A DNA stretch of 64,000 bases from assembly GCA_020796225.1 (NCBI GenBank), contig CM036767.1, forward strand, positions 22,965,638 to 23,029,637, given 5' to 3'. The position numbers and the translations under genes are program-made. This document shows positions 10,708 to 20,275 of the stretch, in pieces. This DNA is from Arion vulgaris. Taxonomy: Eukaryota; Mollusca; Gastropoda; Stylommatophora; Arionidae. The stretch's first letter is position 1. Every line of letters starts with the position of its first letter. The notes under the pieces were generated by a model. That model ran no database searches, was not told where the DNA came from, and was given only the letters and a program-made list of their open reading frames with translations.

Positions 10708-11232
10708 TGCGGAGCGGGAGTGTGCCATAGTGTACAGAGCGGGAGTGTGCCATAGTGTGCAGAGCGGGAGTGTGTCATAGTGTGCAGAGTGGGAGTGTGT
10801 CATAGTGTGCAGAGCGGGAATGTGCCATATTGTGCTGAACGGGAGTGTACCATAGTGTGCAGAGCGGGAGTGTGCCATAGTGTGCAGAGTGGGAGTGTGC
10901 CATAGTGTGCAGAGCGGGAGTGTACCATAGTGTACAGAGCGGGAGTGTGTCATAGTGTGCAGAGTGGGAGTGTGTCATAGTGTGCATAGCGGGAATGTGT
11001 CATATTGTGCAGAGCGTGAGTGTACCATAGTGTGCAGAGCGGGAGTGTGCCATAGTGTGCAGAGTGGGAGTGTGCCATAATGTACAGAGCGGGAGTGTAC
11101 CATAGTGTACAGAGCGGGAGTGTGTCATAGTGTGCAGAGCGGGAGTGTACCATAGTGTAGAGCGGGAGTGTAGCATAGTGTGCAGAGCGGGAGTGTGCCA
11201 TGTTGTGCAGAGTGGGAGTGTGCCATATGTGG
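10708..11232. repeat. 25-bp minisatellite, about 21 copies
   Basis: The unit is gcgggagtgtgccatagtgt plus gcaga, with C/T and G/A variants at fixed sites. The array starts inside a SINE body. The minus-strand open frames (HSRSAHYGTLPLCTLW type) are a 25-residue by-product of three units and are not genes. Confidence 0.95.
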
Positions 11233-11308
11233 TAAAACCCGTTGAAATAAAGTCAATCTTTCGTCGTTAGATCCGTATCTAAGTAGAAAAATGTAGCATA
11301 GATGATCA

Positions 11309-11358
<50 letters not shown>

Positions 11359-11640
11359 ATGATCAGTTATTAGTTATCAGAGGATTATCATCATAGCACT
11401 CAGGAGATGTCCAGAAGTGCTCCGATCTCCGCCTCAACAAATCTAGCAGCTTCCAGTGGCCCAACACGTCAGTTCGATGTTGATTAATCAGTCTATTTGC
11501 ATATTTGGTGTGCCGTTCTTTACTAGCTGTAAAAATATTGACACCCATTTTTCTCAGTCTGGTCAGCGAGTAGGACTCGCCAACCTGAAACTCTTCTCAA
11601 ATCTCTCTCGGTGCGTGAAGAATGTCATTTCGGTCCATGC
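11309..11640 (-). mobile_element. SINE-like 3' region with (CAAT)n tail
   Basis: On the minus strand, gatcggagcac...tctcctgagtgctatgatgat matches the 3' domain of the SINE at 15.17-15.23 kb. It is followed by catatcaatcaatc as the tail (11309-11358 on the plus strand). Upstream on the same strand an open stretch reads EEFQVGESYSLTRLRKMGVN and continues for ~50 more residues. I do not recognise it. It may be the body of a longer element with a shared 3' end. Confidence in a protein-coding role is low. Confidence 0.5.
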
Positions 11641-11649
11641 GCTGATAGA

Positions 11650-11741
11650 ACCATCATCATTGCACTGATAGGAGTATCATCATTGCACTGATAGGAGTAT
11701 CATCATTGCACTGATATGACCATCATCATTGCACTATGGTG
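11650..11741 (-). repeat. 23-bp tandem expansion in a SINE tail
   Basis: Four copies of catcattgcactgataggag plus tat, variably spaced. Read in reverse they extend the SINE 3' end gtgcaatgatgatggt, so they are an amplification of that tail. They lie at the 3' end of the minus-strand SINE that continues to 14310. Confidence 0.75.
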
Positions 11742-12085
11742 AGTAACCATATGTGCTCCGATCTTTTTTATACAGACAAATTTCAGCGACAGTGCACGCA
11801 CTTCTTAATTCCGGCGAGGATCCCGATGTAATTTAGAAGGTGGTAAAGTATTTTAATGGAATATTATTTTTAATTTTTCTGGGCAGCGGCTTTCAAGCCT
11901 GCTCCTATCTATGTTGAATTGCCAATGGTTCTTTTACCTGCTGGTCTAGAACACGAGACCTACGTCTTAACATCAATCTTCAATACGACTAGGAACTCGA
12001 TCTCACGAATGCTGAGATCAGAGATCTCTGGAATAAAATGTTCTTATGGCTCCTCGAGGGAGCGAACCGGGTACCTTTGGAACTA

Positions 12086-12192
12086 TAGTCTGTCCATTAA
12101 TTCGTGAGCACGTTTGAAATTGATTTTCTCGAAAACTACCTGTTGGATCTCAGTGATATTTTGCAAGCAGCCTTAGAATATCCATGACGCTA
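12086..12192 (+). repeat. Left terminal inverted repeat of the transposon
   Basis: About 107 bp, matching the reverse complement of 14167-14272 almost base for base. Differences seen include gatattttgcaagc versus gatttttgcatgc. TA lies immediately outside. Confidence 0.92.
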
Positions 12193-12519
12193 GAGAAATA
12201 TTTTTTCCAAGAAAATTTGATGTAGTTTGAAATATTTCTTCTTCAGGTTATATTAAAATCAACCTCACCGGATTGTACACAATAGTAACAGATCTACGGT
12301 ACACAGACGCGTTGTTCTAAAAATACATTATGGTAACATTGAAATATCGTGAGTAAACAACAATTTCACGAATTCCGTGCACCGAACCCAGTCGACTTTG
12401 AAAGCGGAAAGCATATGACGTTATAATTGGGATACCGTTGTATAGTTATAGGTATATCTCGCTATTTGTATGAAGCTATTGTATCATATTTGTTGGCTAT
12501 CAAAACTGACATTGATATC

Positions 12520-13795
12520 ACATTCATAATGAGTCTGAAGTGCACATTTATAACAATGCAGAAGGTTACAGTTTTACTATACCAACACTTCCGTAAGGAA
12601 TCTAAGAGAGGTCATCTATATTGCGATATTCATAACCCTGAGAAACGAACGCAACTGGCGCTTGGTCTGAATAGAGAATCCTTTTCCCGATGGATTAAAC
12701 AGGACACAAAGTGCACTAATGTCAAACAAGGAAGGAAAAGAACAATTGACGACTTTGACATGGATGTCATAAGACGGGAGCTCTTGAAAATGTTTGCGAC
12801 AAATCAACTTGTTACTCTCAGGAAACTGAAATTAAAACTGCAATCAGATTGAAGCATAGACATTTCTAAAAGTACTCTATGGAAAATTGTAAGAGCGCCG
12901 GCTTCACCTTCAGAAAACTATAGGCGGCAGGAATATTATTTGTGAAAAGCCACATTTAATTGCTGCCCGAAGTAAATACCTGAGGCAGATCCGTGAGCGG
13001 CGGAGGCAAGGCTATGATATTGTATATTTGGACGAATCCTGGGTCAATGCTCACCACACCAATGCTAAAGAATGGCAATCAGTAGACGGTGAACAGAAAA
13101 GAAAAAAATACCAAGCAGCAAAGGCCAGCGTATTATACTAACACATGCAGGAAGCAGTGAAGAAGGTCTTGTCCATGACGCTGGACTTATTTTCCAATCA
13201 AAAGTACCGACGGTAGGGACTACCACACAGAAATGAATGGACATATTTTCAGGCACTGGATGGAGAAAAATCTACTTCCAATTCTAAACAGACCATCATG
13301 GTTTTAATGGATAATGCATCCTAACACAACGCAGTATCAGCGGAAGACAAAGTACCAACTGCATCAAATACAAAAGATCAAATTAGGACTTGGCTTGCTA
13401 AGGAAAATGTCAGATTCGATGATACATATTTGAAACCCGAGTTATTGCACCTGGTGAGGATGACAAATAAGACAAAGGTGTTTCATATTGACAAAATCAT
13501 TGCGGAATACTGCCACACGTCTTTGCGACTACCTCCATATCATGCTCACCTCAATCCGATAGAGCTTGTCTGGGCTAAAGTAAAAGGGCAAGTTGCCGAA
13601 CAGAACGGGACGTTTAAAATGTGTGATGTTGAAGTTCTGACACGTGAGTCCCTCTCAATGATAGACATGCAGTTCTGGAAGAAGTGTGTTGAACATGTGC
13701 TCCGAGAGGAAGACGAGTACTGGCACCGAGATGGATTACAATTTGTCCAGCCAGTAACAATTATCAACCTCATGGAATCGTCAGATTCGGGATGA
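12520..13795 (+). pseudogene. Broken DDE transposase (Sailor-like, DDE_3 fold)
   Basis: The N-terminal part (12598-12850) shows a helix-turn-helix-like region with LGLNRESFSRWIKQ and a basic GRKRT motif. A TGA at 12850 and frameshifts near 12890-12930 follow. Then come KYLRQIRERR and IVYLDESWVNAHHTN (first catalytic Asp). Frame changes near 13100, 13215 and 13295 and stops such as the TAA at 13322 break the core. The C-terminal 121 codons (13430-13795) are open and carry LRLPPYHAHLNPIELVWAKV (catalytic Glu) and EEDEYWHRDG. All three catalytic residues remain, but at least five lesions make it a pseudogene. It would cut and paste DNA at TA sites if intact. Confidence 0.85.
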
Positions 13796-14166
13796 TACAA
13801 ATCATATTTTGATTACAGACTGAGTAATAGCAACGTATACATTTCCATATCCAAATGCGTCTACCATCATACAATTTGTGGTGAAGTTAAGACACCCTGG
13901 GGTCTAATGGTGACCGAAGGGGAGGACTAACTGTTGCATATTGTATCCAAGTTCACGATTGCACATAAAGGGCAACACACTTAATTACTTGACCTATCAA
14001 GTTAATATGGAGATACACCTATGAATAGAATTGACATGGACAAATTCTAAGGATTACTGTAAAATCTAAAATTTGAGCCCCGTATTTGCAATTGTCATAA
14101 AAGATCAAAGGAATTCGCCGATGTGCAAAATCCGTAGCATCTATGGACTACTGGTTAGCTTTATTT

Positions 14167-14272
14167 TAGCGTCATGGATATTCTAAGGCTGCATGCAAAA
14201 ATCACTGAGATCCAACAGGTAGTTTTCGAGAAAATCAATTTCAAACGTGCTCACGAATTAATGGACAGACTA
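14167..14272 (-). repeat. Right terminal inverted repeat of the transposon
   Basis: The reverse complement of the left end, ending ...atggacagacta before TA. The high similarity of the two ends, compared with the many coding lesions, suggests the element was moderately recent or was mobilised in trans. Confidence 0.92.
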
Positions 14273-14310
14273 TAGAGGGGATCACCTAATCTCTACGCTA
14301 CAGAGACTCA

Positions 14311-14824
14311 TAGACTCAGAGTAAACAAAGACTCATAGACTCAGAGTAAACAAAAATTGTATCAAGAACAGTGATAAATATTAATAACAATTAGAGAATA
14401 AGGATTTAGTAAACCAAGCAGCAGAGCATAAAATACATACTGATGATCGTCTTCCTTCCAAAAACAATCTTGTTTTCCAAAGCAAACATAAATTATAAGA
14501 ATTTTTTATTGAGGCATGTCAAAGCAGTCCACAAGTGACACTTGTACATGGAGCAGAATGTTGTGAAATATCAAACAATCACATGCCAACATTGTGATGT
14601 TTTCAAGTGAACAAAATCAATAACCAATAACTTCTTGCCTGAAGAAACAAAGATGGAATTTGTAGAATAATAACAAATATAGGAAGAAAATGCATCATTT
14701 GTATGATTAGAAGATTTGTATGATTGAGCTAACACTGTCATCACAAGAAATGTCATGATGTGAGATCCAGAGAAATGTCATGATGTGAGATCCAGAGAAA
14801 AGATGAAGGGATAGTCGACCACAA
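14311..14824. other. Unique AT-rich sequence with small duplications
   Basis: Near 14300-14360 a ~27-bp block (agactcatagactcagagta) is duplicated. At 14750-14800 gaaatgtcatgatgtgagat is duplicated. No coding support. Confidence 0.55.
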
Positions 14825-15228
14825 GTAACTTGTGGTGTAGAGGTTAGGTGCTAACATCTTGTTCCAAAGGTAATCGGTTTTCTCCCTAGCATAGACATTG
14901 TGATATTTTTGTCTAGAAATCCCTGATCTCAGTATATGTCAAATCGAATTTCTAGTCTTATAGGAGACGGGCGATCAAATCTAGGTAACGTGTTCAGGGC
15001 GCAAAAGAGCCCTTGTCAGTTCCAAATGGAGAAGAGCAGGGTTTAAAGCCGCTAAAGAAAAGAACATTTCAATAAGATTTCTAACAAAATAACTACACTC
15101 TCTTCAACATGACGCCGGTGACTCACGCCGTTGATATGGTATTTGTGCACTGCCGATGAGATCTTTCTGTGTAAGAAGTAGATCTGAGCACACATGGTTT
15201 CTCGCCGAAGTGCAGTGATGATGGTCAT

Positions 15229-15261
<33 letters not shown>

Positions 15262-15262
15262 C
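14825..15262 (+). mobile_element. tRNA-derived SINE, near complete
   Basis: The pol III A-box tggtgtagagg at 14832-14842 fits TRGYNNARNGG perfectly. The B-box position (ggtaatcggttttc) is degraded. The core tatttttgtctagaaatccc follows, then a body with gggtttaaagccgctaaag, and a 3' domain with gagatctttctgtgtaagaa and gatctgagcacacatgg. It ends in gtgcagtgatgatggtcata and an (ATCA)n tail at 15230-15260. Length ~430 bp. Partial copies lie at 10.55, 11.3, 11.7-14.3, 33.1 and 45.8 kb. Confidence 0.78.
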
Positions 15263-15344
15263 TTGGTTTGTATGAGTCAGTTTTAATGGCCTCTCATTTG
15301 ACCAATCAGATTATAAACCATGTTACAGTATAGCTCAGTAGACT

Positions 15345-15612
15345 TCCTTCTTCTTTGAACGCTCCATATCGACCACTTGTTAACCACTCTTTGTGATGTG
15401 TATGTGATCTGAGCCGACTAAAGATATACAAGCAATGTAAGAGCGATTGTACGTTATGCCAATTAGGCGACAACAAATAGTCCATTACATCCGATTTCTG
15501 CCACGCTTTTATTTACTTGGGTAGCTTCCTAATCCCTACCTCAGACACCTCTTACAACATGCCATGTAGGTCGCATTTATTACTATTCTTTGCTCCCCTT
15601 GAGAGCCCCAGC
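15345..15612 (+). repeat. Dispersed repeat Y, copy 1
   Basis: Begins ttcttctttgaacgctccat and includes tatcgaccacttgttaacca, acatccgatttctgccacgc and gccatgtaggtcgc, ending near ttgctccccttgagagcc. The same sequence occurs inverted at 20028-20275 and partially at 16925-17045 and 42995-43045. No inverted termini or coding frame were found, so the class is unknown. Confidence 0.75.
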
Positions 15613-15716
15613 AACACACAGGTGACTCAGTAGAAATGATTCAATAAAGTACAGGTGACTCAGTAGAAATGATTCAATAAAGTACAGGTGACTCAGTAGA
15701 AATGATTCAATAAAGT
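15613..15716. repeat. 33-bp tandem repeat, 3 copies
   Basis: The unit acaggtgactcagtagaaat plus gattcaataaagt is repeated three times with no differences. It lies directly after repeat Y. Confidence 0.92.
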
Positions 15717-16924
15717 ATAGATTTCTATAGTCAAAATCCTGTGATAGCCCATGTATACAAATTTGAATACACTGTGCACATCTAATAGTACAGATATTTA
15801 AACAAATATTAGTAAAACAATGAATCGTATACAGGACTAAAGATAACTTTTACAAGATTACAACTCATGAGATTACAGTTGTGAAAAAGATTTCTTTTAA
15901 AAAGAAACATAAATCTCCACTTGTAACAACAGGGAGAATTTTAATTGAACCGACAAGAACAAGTTGGTTCTAACACAAATCTGAAATACATGAATTACAC
16001 ATGAGCAGGAAGAGAAATGTGTGAAAACTAGATAGAACGTGCATCAGGGGCGTGTTGATCTTGCAGATGTGAGCTTCAACATGGCTGAACTCGAGCAATC
16101 ACTCAACGGTAACAGAGTTATACCATTCAACGTGTGTTAGTAGTTATTCTACCTGATTGGTGCCTCATCAATTATTCCAGCTCAGATGACACATCTCAGC
16201 AACGAACCAGACATGGCCAACACCTCAGGCGGGAATACTAGCACCTGTTTGCACGTGTTGGTGACCTCATTCCCTTCGGAGAAGATCAAATATTGGTCAG
16301 AAAAAACATCTTGGGAAAACCCCAAAAATTAAAGTTGGTGTTAAACACAATTGGACATATCGTGTAAATTTAATTTAGAACACAAGTCCCATAACGAACA
16401 ATGATGAGATTGAAAGCAAATTATAGAATATATTCAATCGAATTTTGATTTTTAATTTAAGAATATTATTGCAAAAGTCTTTCACCGTGTTACGTGCGCG
16501 CGTTACGGACACGTCATAATCGGATTAGTCTGTGGCACCCAGACCAATCCAACTCGGCAGCCACAAAAAACACACAGTCCCTGTGGAAGCATCTCATCTG
16601 TTATTAATCTGGAGTGCCCACCTTGGCGTGATTATTGTGTTTGTTTGTGTGTAGATGTTTGTGTTGGCTTGGTGTGTTGAAGATTGAGTGTGTTGTAGTA
16701 AATAGCAAATGATTGATTGTTAGCAGACGTCCAATTCGTCTTCTGTGATTCTATCCGCATATTTTCATTTCTTCTCTCATGTCAGATTCTTGACTGTTCA
16801 CTAATTTCATTGTGAAACTGAAACCTTTCAACATGAAACCGCACATTCAATGAACCACATTTAACCAGACTCTCTTTATACTTTTTCTAATTTTTCCCGC
16901 TTTCCAACAACCTTTTATTAAACC
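15717..16924. other. Unique sequence, no supported gene
   Basis: Frames are short on both strands. A GC-richer patch at 16485-16570 (gtgcgcgcgttacggacacg) and a GT-rich stretch at 16630-16690 stand out, but nothing recognisable is encoded. Confidence 0.5.
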
Positions 16925-17045
16925 CCATTTTGTGGTATGTATATGTTTTACGATTTAGAAGATACGTTTGTTATGCCAGTTAGCTGTCTACCGACTCGTG
17001 GTCTAACACATCCGGTTTCTGCATGCTTTTAGTTCGGTTTCGCCT
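16925..17045 (+). repeat. Dispersed repeat Y, diverged partial copy
   Basis: gttatgccagttagct and acatccggtttctgcatgct match the middle of repeat Y at about 15450-15515. It lies just upstream of repeat X, as at 1566-1640, so X and Y may be parts of one larger element. Confidence 0.6.
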
Positions 17046-17286
17046 CTTTAAGTATTACATAAACAAAACTGACCTAGAAGTGCCCATACCCCTAGACGAG
17101 CCAGAACCACATTATATTTGACCTAGAAGGAGAAGATGGCTGCGGCAATCTGAGCCAAATGCATGATAATTTCAAAATAGGTAAATTATATTTTTACACT
17201 AAAATTTTTTTTAAAACCCAATGTAACTAAGAAATAAAGTAAAAATGATTAATGCGTGTTAATCAAGGTAACAAACAGAAAATATA

Positions 17287-17503
17287 AATGCAAGTAAGTT
17301 AATTGCATATCCTTTACAGGACTTTACAAGTCAACCCCAGCTTTGTAACGCTGTTTGTGATTTTTCTAGGCATTATTACGTTCAGTAGTTTTCCATTGCT
17401 TTCTGAACGGGTGGTGCCATCGTCCTTTTGTAAAAATTCACGCGAAACAATTTGCAAGCAAATTGTGCACAGCGTGATTCGTACTTAGAACAATGCAAGT
17501 AAG
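17287..17503 (+). mobile_element. 193-bp insertion with 12-bp direct repeats
   Basis: The direct repeat aatgcaagtaag flanks the block (17287-17298 and 17492-17503). Copy 1 of repeat X has a single, diverged site at 1786-1797. The inserted block matches 41393-41580 closely and carries an open frame in both places (RTL.VNPSF.TLFVIFLGI, then SFPLLSE). The duplicated target looks like a retroposition or transposition footprint. What mobilised it is unknown, and the peptide is not one I recognise. Confidence 0.55.
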
Positions 17504-17559
17504 CTGATTAAAATATAAAAGTAAATTGTAACATTTTGGAGAGATTAGTTATGTACAAG

Positions 17560-17690
17560 CTGGGTGTCTGAATTGTCTAGACATGGATCGCGAGAGAGAT
17601 ATATACAAGCTTGGTGTCTGAACTGTCTAGACCAGGATCATGAGAGAGAGATATACAAGCTGGGTGTCTAAACTGTCTTCACACTGGAAA
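17560..17690. repeat. ~54-60-bp repeat, 2-3 copies
   Basis: tacaagctgggtgtctgaat followed by tgtctagac and a gagagagatata spacer recurs at about 17556, 17608 and 17652 with divergence. Confidence 0.75.
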
Positions 17691-17963
17691 GTATCAATCT
17701 TGGTTACTGAAGATCATGTCAAGGTCTAAACTAACCAATCGAATAATATTCAACAATGACCTGGATGTCACGTAGACCATGAAATAATGCATATTATTAC
17801 GTGAGTCAAACATTGTTCTACAAAGATCAAAGATAAAGTGAAACGACACTGAAAGACAAGGTAAGATTCATCAAAAGAATCACTATTCGAGGGCAGGACC
17901 AATCCATACTATATGTCAACTGTCAAGTAGTAATGACGAGGAGAAGCCTCAGGATCACTGCAA

Positions 17964-18123
17964 GACATATGTCTCTAATGTGTACGAGAACCCAGGACAC
18001 CATGACATATGTCTCTAATGTGTACGAGGATCCAGGACACCATGACATATGTCTCTAATGTGTACGAGGATCCAGGACACCATGACATATGTCTCTAATG
18101 TGTACGAGGACAGACACCAGACA
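17964..18123. repeat. 40-bp tandem repeat, 4 copies
   Basis: Starts at 17964, 18004, 18044 and 18084. The unit is gacatatgtctctaatgtgt plus acgaggatccaggacaccat. The last copy is partly rearranged (gacagacaccagacacc). Confidence 0.9.
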
Positions 18124-18194
18124 CCATGACACAGGACACATAATTGTCAATGTAGGAAAAATTCTTAAAAATTGCAGGTTGATTATATTTGACC

Positions 18195-18602
18195 TGTGCG
18201 GGCAGAAGTATGGACAGAAGTATGGATAGAAGTATGGGCAGACCCGATATCATTAATGCGGTAGGCACTCAATTATGTGACCTGTGCGGGCAGAAGTATG
18301 GACAGACCCGATATCATCAATGCGGTAGGCACTCAATTATGTGACCTGTGCGGGCAGAAGTATGGACAGACCCGATATCATCAATTCGGTAGGCACTCAA
18401 TTATGTGACCTGTGCGGGCAGAAGTATGGACAGACCCGATATCATCAATTCGGTAGGCACTCAGTTATGTGACCTGTGCGGGCAGAAGTATGGACAGACC
18501 CGATATCATCAATTCGGTAGGCACTCAATTATGTGACCTGTGCGGGCAGAAGTATGGACAGACCCGATAGCATAAATGCGGTAGACACTCAATTATGTGA
18601 CA
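18195..18602. repeat. 64-bp minisatellite, 6 copies
   Basis: Unit starts are 64 bp apart (for example 18277 and 18341) with gtgacctgtgcgggcagaag and gacccgatatcatcaatgcg. One frame of a unit reads CDLCGQKYGQTRYHQCGRH, but 64 is not a multiple of three, so this is not kept between units. Downstream to about 18800 a frame containing EWECPMCPDVHC may belong to the same degraded element. I cannot name it. Confidence 0.9.
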
Positions 18603-18804
18603 TGGGCAAGTCCCAGACACTGGAACGAGTTTGAGAATTAGGAGTTAAGTTTGGACATGCCAGACAGTGTCGTCTTCGTGATAGAGAGAGAAGATATAGT
18701 AATCAACTTCTCATGGGTACGGTGAGCAAATGGACTTTAGGATGGCTGCTGCAGCGAAGGACAGAGCACGAATGGGAATGCCCAATGTGTCCTGACGTCC
18801 ATTG

Positions 18805-18838
18805 CATAACATAACATAACATAACATAACATAACATA
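18805..18838. repeat. (ATAAC)n microsatellite
   Basis: About seven tandem copies of a 5-bp unit with no interruptions. Confidence 0.9.
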
Positions 18839-18948
18839 TGTGACCTCGAGATAAAAGATTCTCTGTGTAGACTACTAGGAGAAGAGGCTGGTTTTTGTTT
18901 TTGAAGGGGCATTAGAAGGCTACTATGTCTTACTTTTCTCCTCTACTA

Positions 18949-19102
18949 AGAGAGACTAGCTGACCCCAACTCTGTTAGAAGAGAGACTAGCTGACCCCAA
19001 CTCTGTTAGAAGAGAGACTAGCTGACCCCAACTCTGTTAGAAGAGAGACTAGCTGACCCCAACTCTGTTAGAAGAGAGACTAGCTGACCCCAACTCTGTT
19101 AG
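18949..19102. repeat. 31-bp tandem repeat, 5 copies
   Basis: The unit gagagactagctgaccccaa plus ctctgttagaa is repeated five times with no differences except at the ends. Confidence 0.93.
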
Positions 19103-19195
19103 ATGCAGAAAAAGGAGTAGAACACACCTTTTAGACTAAATTATTTATACAGAATGCTGTATCATTTTATTGTACGTATTTAATATATATGTAAA

Positions 19196-19590
19196 ATATA
19201 TCATATAAATGTAAGATATGAGCTGCGACAAACAATATATCATAGAAATGTAAGATATGAGCTGCGACAAACAATATATCATATAAATGTAAGATATGAG
19301 CTGCGACAAACAATATATCATATAAATGTAAGATATGAGCTGAGACAAACAATATATCATATAAATGTAAGATATGAGCTGAGACAAACAATATATCATA
19401 TACATGTAAGATATGAGCTGCGACAAACAATATATCATATAAATGTAAGATATGAGCTGAGACAAACAATATATCATATAAATGTAAGATATGAGCTGAG
19501 ACAAACAATATATCATATAAATGTAAGATATGAGCTGAGACAAACAATATATCATATAAATGTAAGATATGAGCTGCGACAAACAATATT
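19196..19590. repeat. 39-bp minisatellite, 10 copies
   Basis: The unit is caatatatcatataaatgta plus agatatgagctgcgacaaa, with C/A and A/C variants. As 39 is a multiple of three, two minus frames stay open (CLSQLISYIYMIY type). This is repeat-driven and not a gene. Confidence 0.95.
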
Positions 19591-19604
19591 TGATCCGTTT
19601 ATAT

Positions 19605-19860
19605 AAGGTGTTCAAGATAAAAGTAGCTTGTCAAGGAGCCAATCTGGCATATATTTATGAAAATGAGAAGGTTCAATTATGACGTAGTATAGGTTAAGTG
19701 AACAAGTCTTTTGTGTAATTATGGTGCGGGAAGGGGCGATAAACAAATGTGACGTAGTACGAGCTAATCAGAACTAGTTTAAATAGTAAATAGACAAAAC
19801 GCATTGTGTACATGGCAACTTTTGAATTGTCAATGGGGCTACTTTTATTTTGAACACCTT
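19605..19860. mobile_element. MITE-like element with ~25-bp inverted termini
   Basis: It starts aaggtgttcaagataaaagt and ends, in reverse complement, aaggtgttcaaaataaaagt. The termini differ at about one base in 23. Length is 256 bp with no coding capacity. Flanking bases are TA-rich on both sides but no perfect TA duplication is visible. The termini resemble small mariner/Tc1-type elements; this is inference. The left end abuts the 39-bp array. Confidence 0.65.
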
Positions 19861-20027
19861 GTATTTGGTGGAAATATTATTCCGCAGCTATGTTACACAT
19901 ATGATACAGGTCTACTTTCTAATATTATCAAAGGATTATATCTGCTAATCTTGTCTGTACAAGAAACGTAGTGAAGACTACATATTTGTATGTCAATAGT
20001 GTATGCGTTATGTAGGGGAGTAAAGCC

Positions 20028-20275
20028 TCATTCGCTAGTGTAGTGCCGAGGCCTTCAAGGGGAACAAAGAATAGTACCACTGTGACCTACATGGCGACTG
20101 ATGTTGAACATAGGGACAATAACCTAGTAAATAAAAAGCATCACAGAAATCGGATGTGTAGACCTACTTGTAATCGCTTAGCTGACACAACGTACACTCG
20201 CTCTTAGGCTTAGATCACATACAAATCACACAGAGTGGTTACCAAGTGGTTGATATGGAGCGTTCCAAGAAGAAG
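20028..20275 (-). repeat. Dispersed repeat Y, copy 2 (inverted)
   Basis: The reverse complement gives ggaacgctccatatcaacca, then acatccgatttctgtgatgc and gccatgtaggtcac, matching 15345-15612 throughout. It is followed on the plus strand by aagaagaagac runs that probably derive from the repeat end. Confidence 0.75.

Larger units (their letters stand above)
12086..14272 (+). mobile_element. IS630/Tc1/mariner-superfamily transposon, Sailor (DD82E)-like
   Basis: A 2187-bp element flanked by TA dinucleotides (12084-12085, 14273-14274). Its termini are inverted repeats of ~107 and 106 bp beginning tagtctgtccattaattcg. It encodes a DDE transposase remnant (12520-13795). The catalytic residues fall in YLDESW (Asp codon at 13031), VLMDNAS (Asp at 13310) and NPIELVW (Glu at 13562). 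The second Asp and the Glu are separated by 83 residues. This is far longer than the 34-37 of classic mariner or Tc1 and close to the DD82E group called Sailor, as I recall it. Assignment to that group is inference. The element is inserted in a SINE. Confidence 0.85.
11742..14310 (-). mobile_element. tRNA-derived SINE split by a DNA transposon
   Basis: Two halves on the minus strand, 14310-14273 and 12085-11742, join into one SINE. The head is gtagcgtagagattaggtg (A-box-like). After the transposon come gttccaaaggtacccggttc, then a body with agatctctgatctcag and aaagccgctgccc, and a 3' domain with gatcggagcac. The copy at 14.83-15.26 kb gives the uninterrupted order. The TA target duplication lies at 12084-12085 and 14273-14274. 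The B-box is retained as ccggttcgctccc, only partly canonical. Confidence 0.75.
17120..17790 (+). repeat. Dispersed repeat X, copy 2 (inserted form)
   Basis: Similar to 1600-1985 on both sides of a 193-bp insertion. Contains agaagatggctgc and tgataatttcaaaat on the left, and gagagattagttatgtacaa and gacctggatgtcacgtagac on the right. Confidence 0.65.

Noticed and set aside
10657..11201. Histidine-rich repeat proteins (HSRSAHYGTLPLCTLW)
   Set aside because: The 25-bp unit gives a 25-residue cycle in all frames, and start and end depend on array edges only.
11363..11548. Conserved host exon on the minus strand (FTASKERHTKYANRLINQHR)
   Set aside because: Its downstream end coincides with a SINE-type 3' domain and a (CAAT)n tail, so it is probably part of a mobile element. 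The protein is not recognised.
14832..14900. Functional tRNA gene
   Set aside because: The A-box is perfect but the B-box and acceptor stem are not. The sequence continues into a SINE body shared with other loci.
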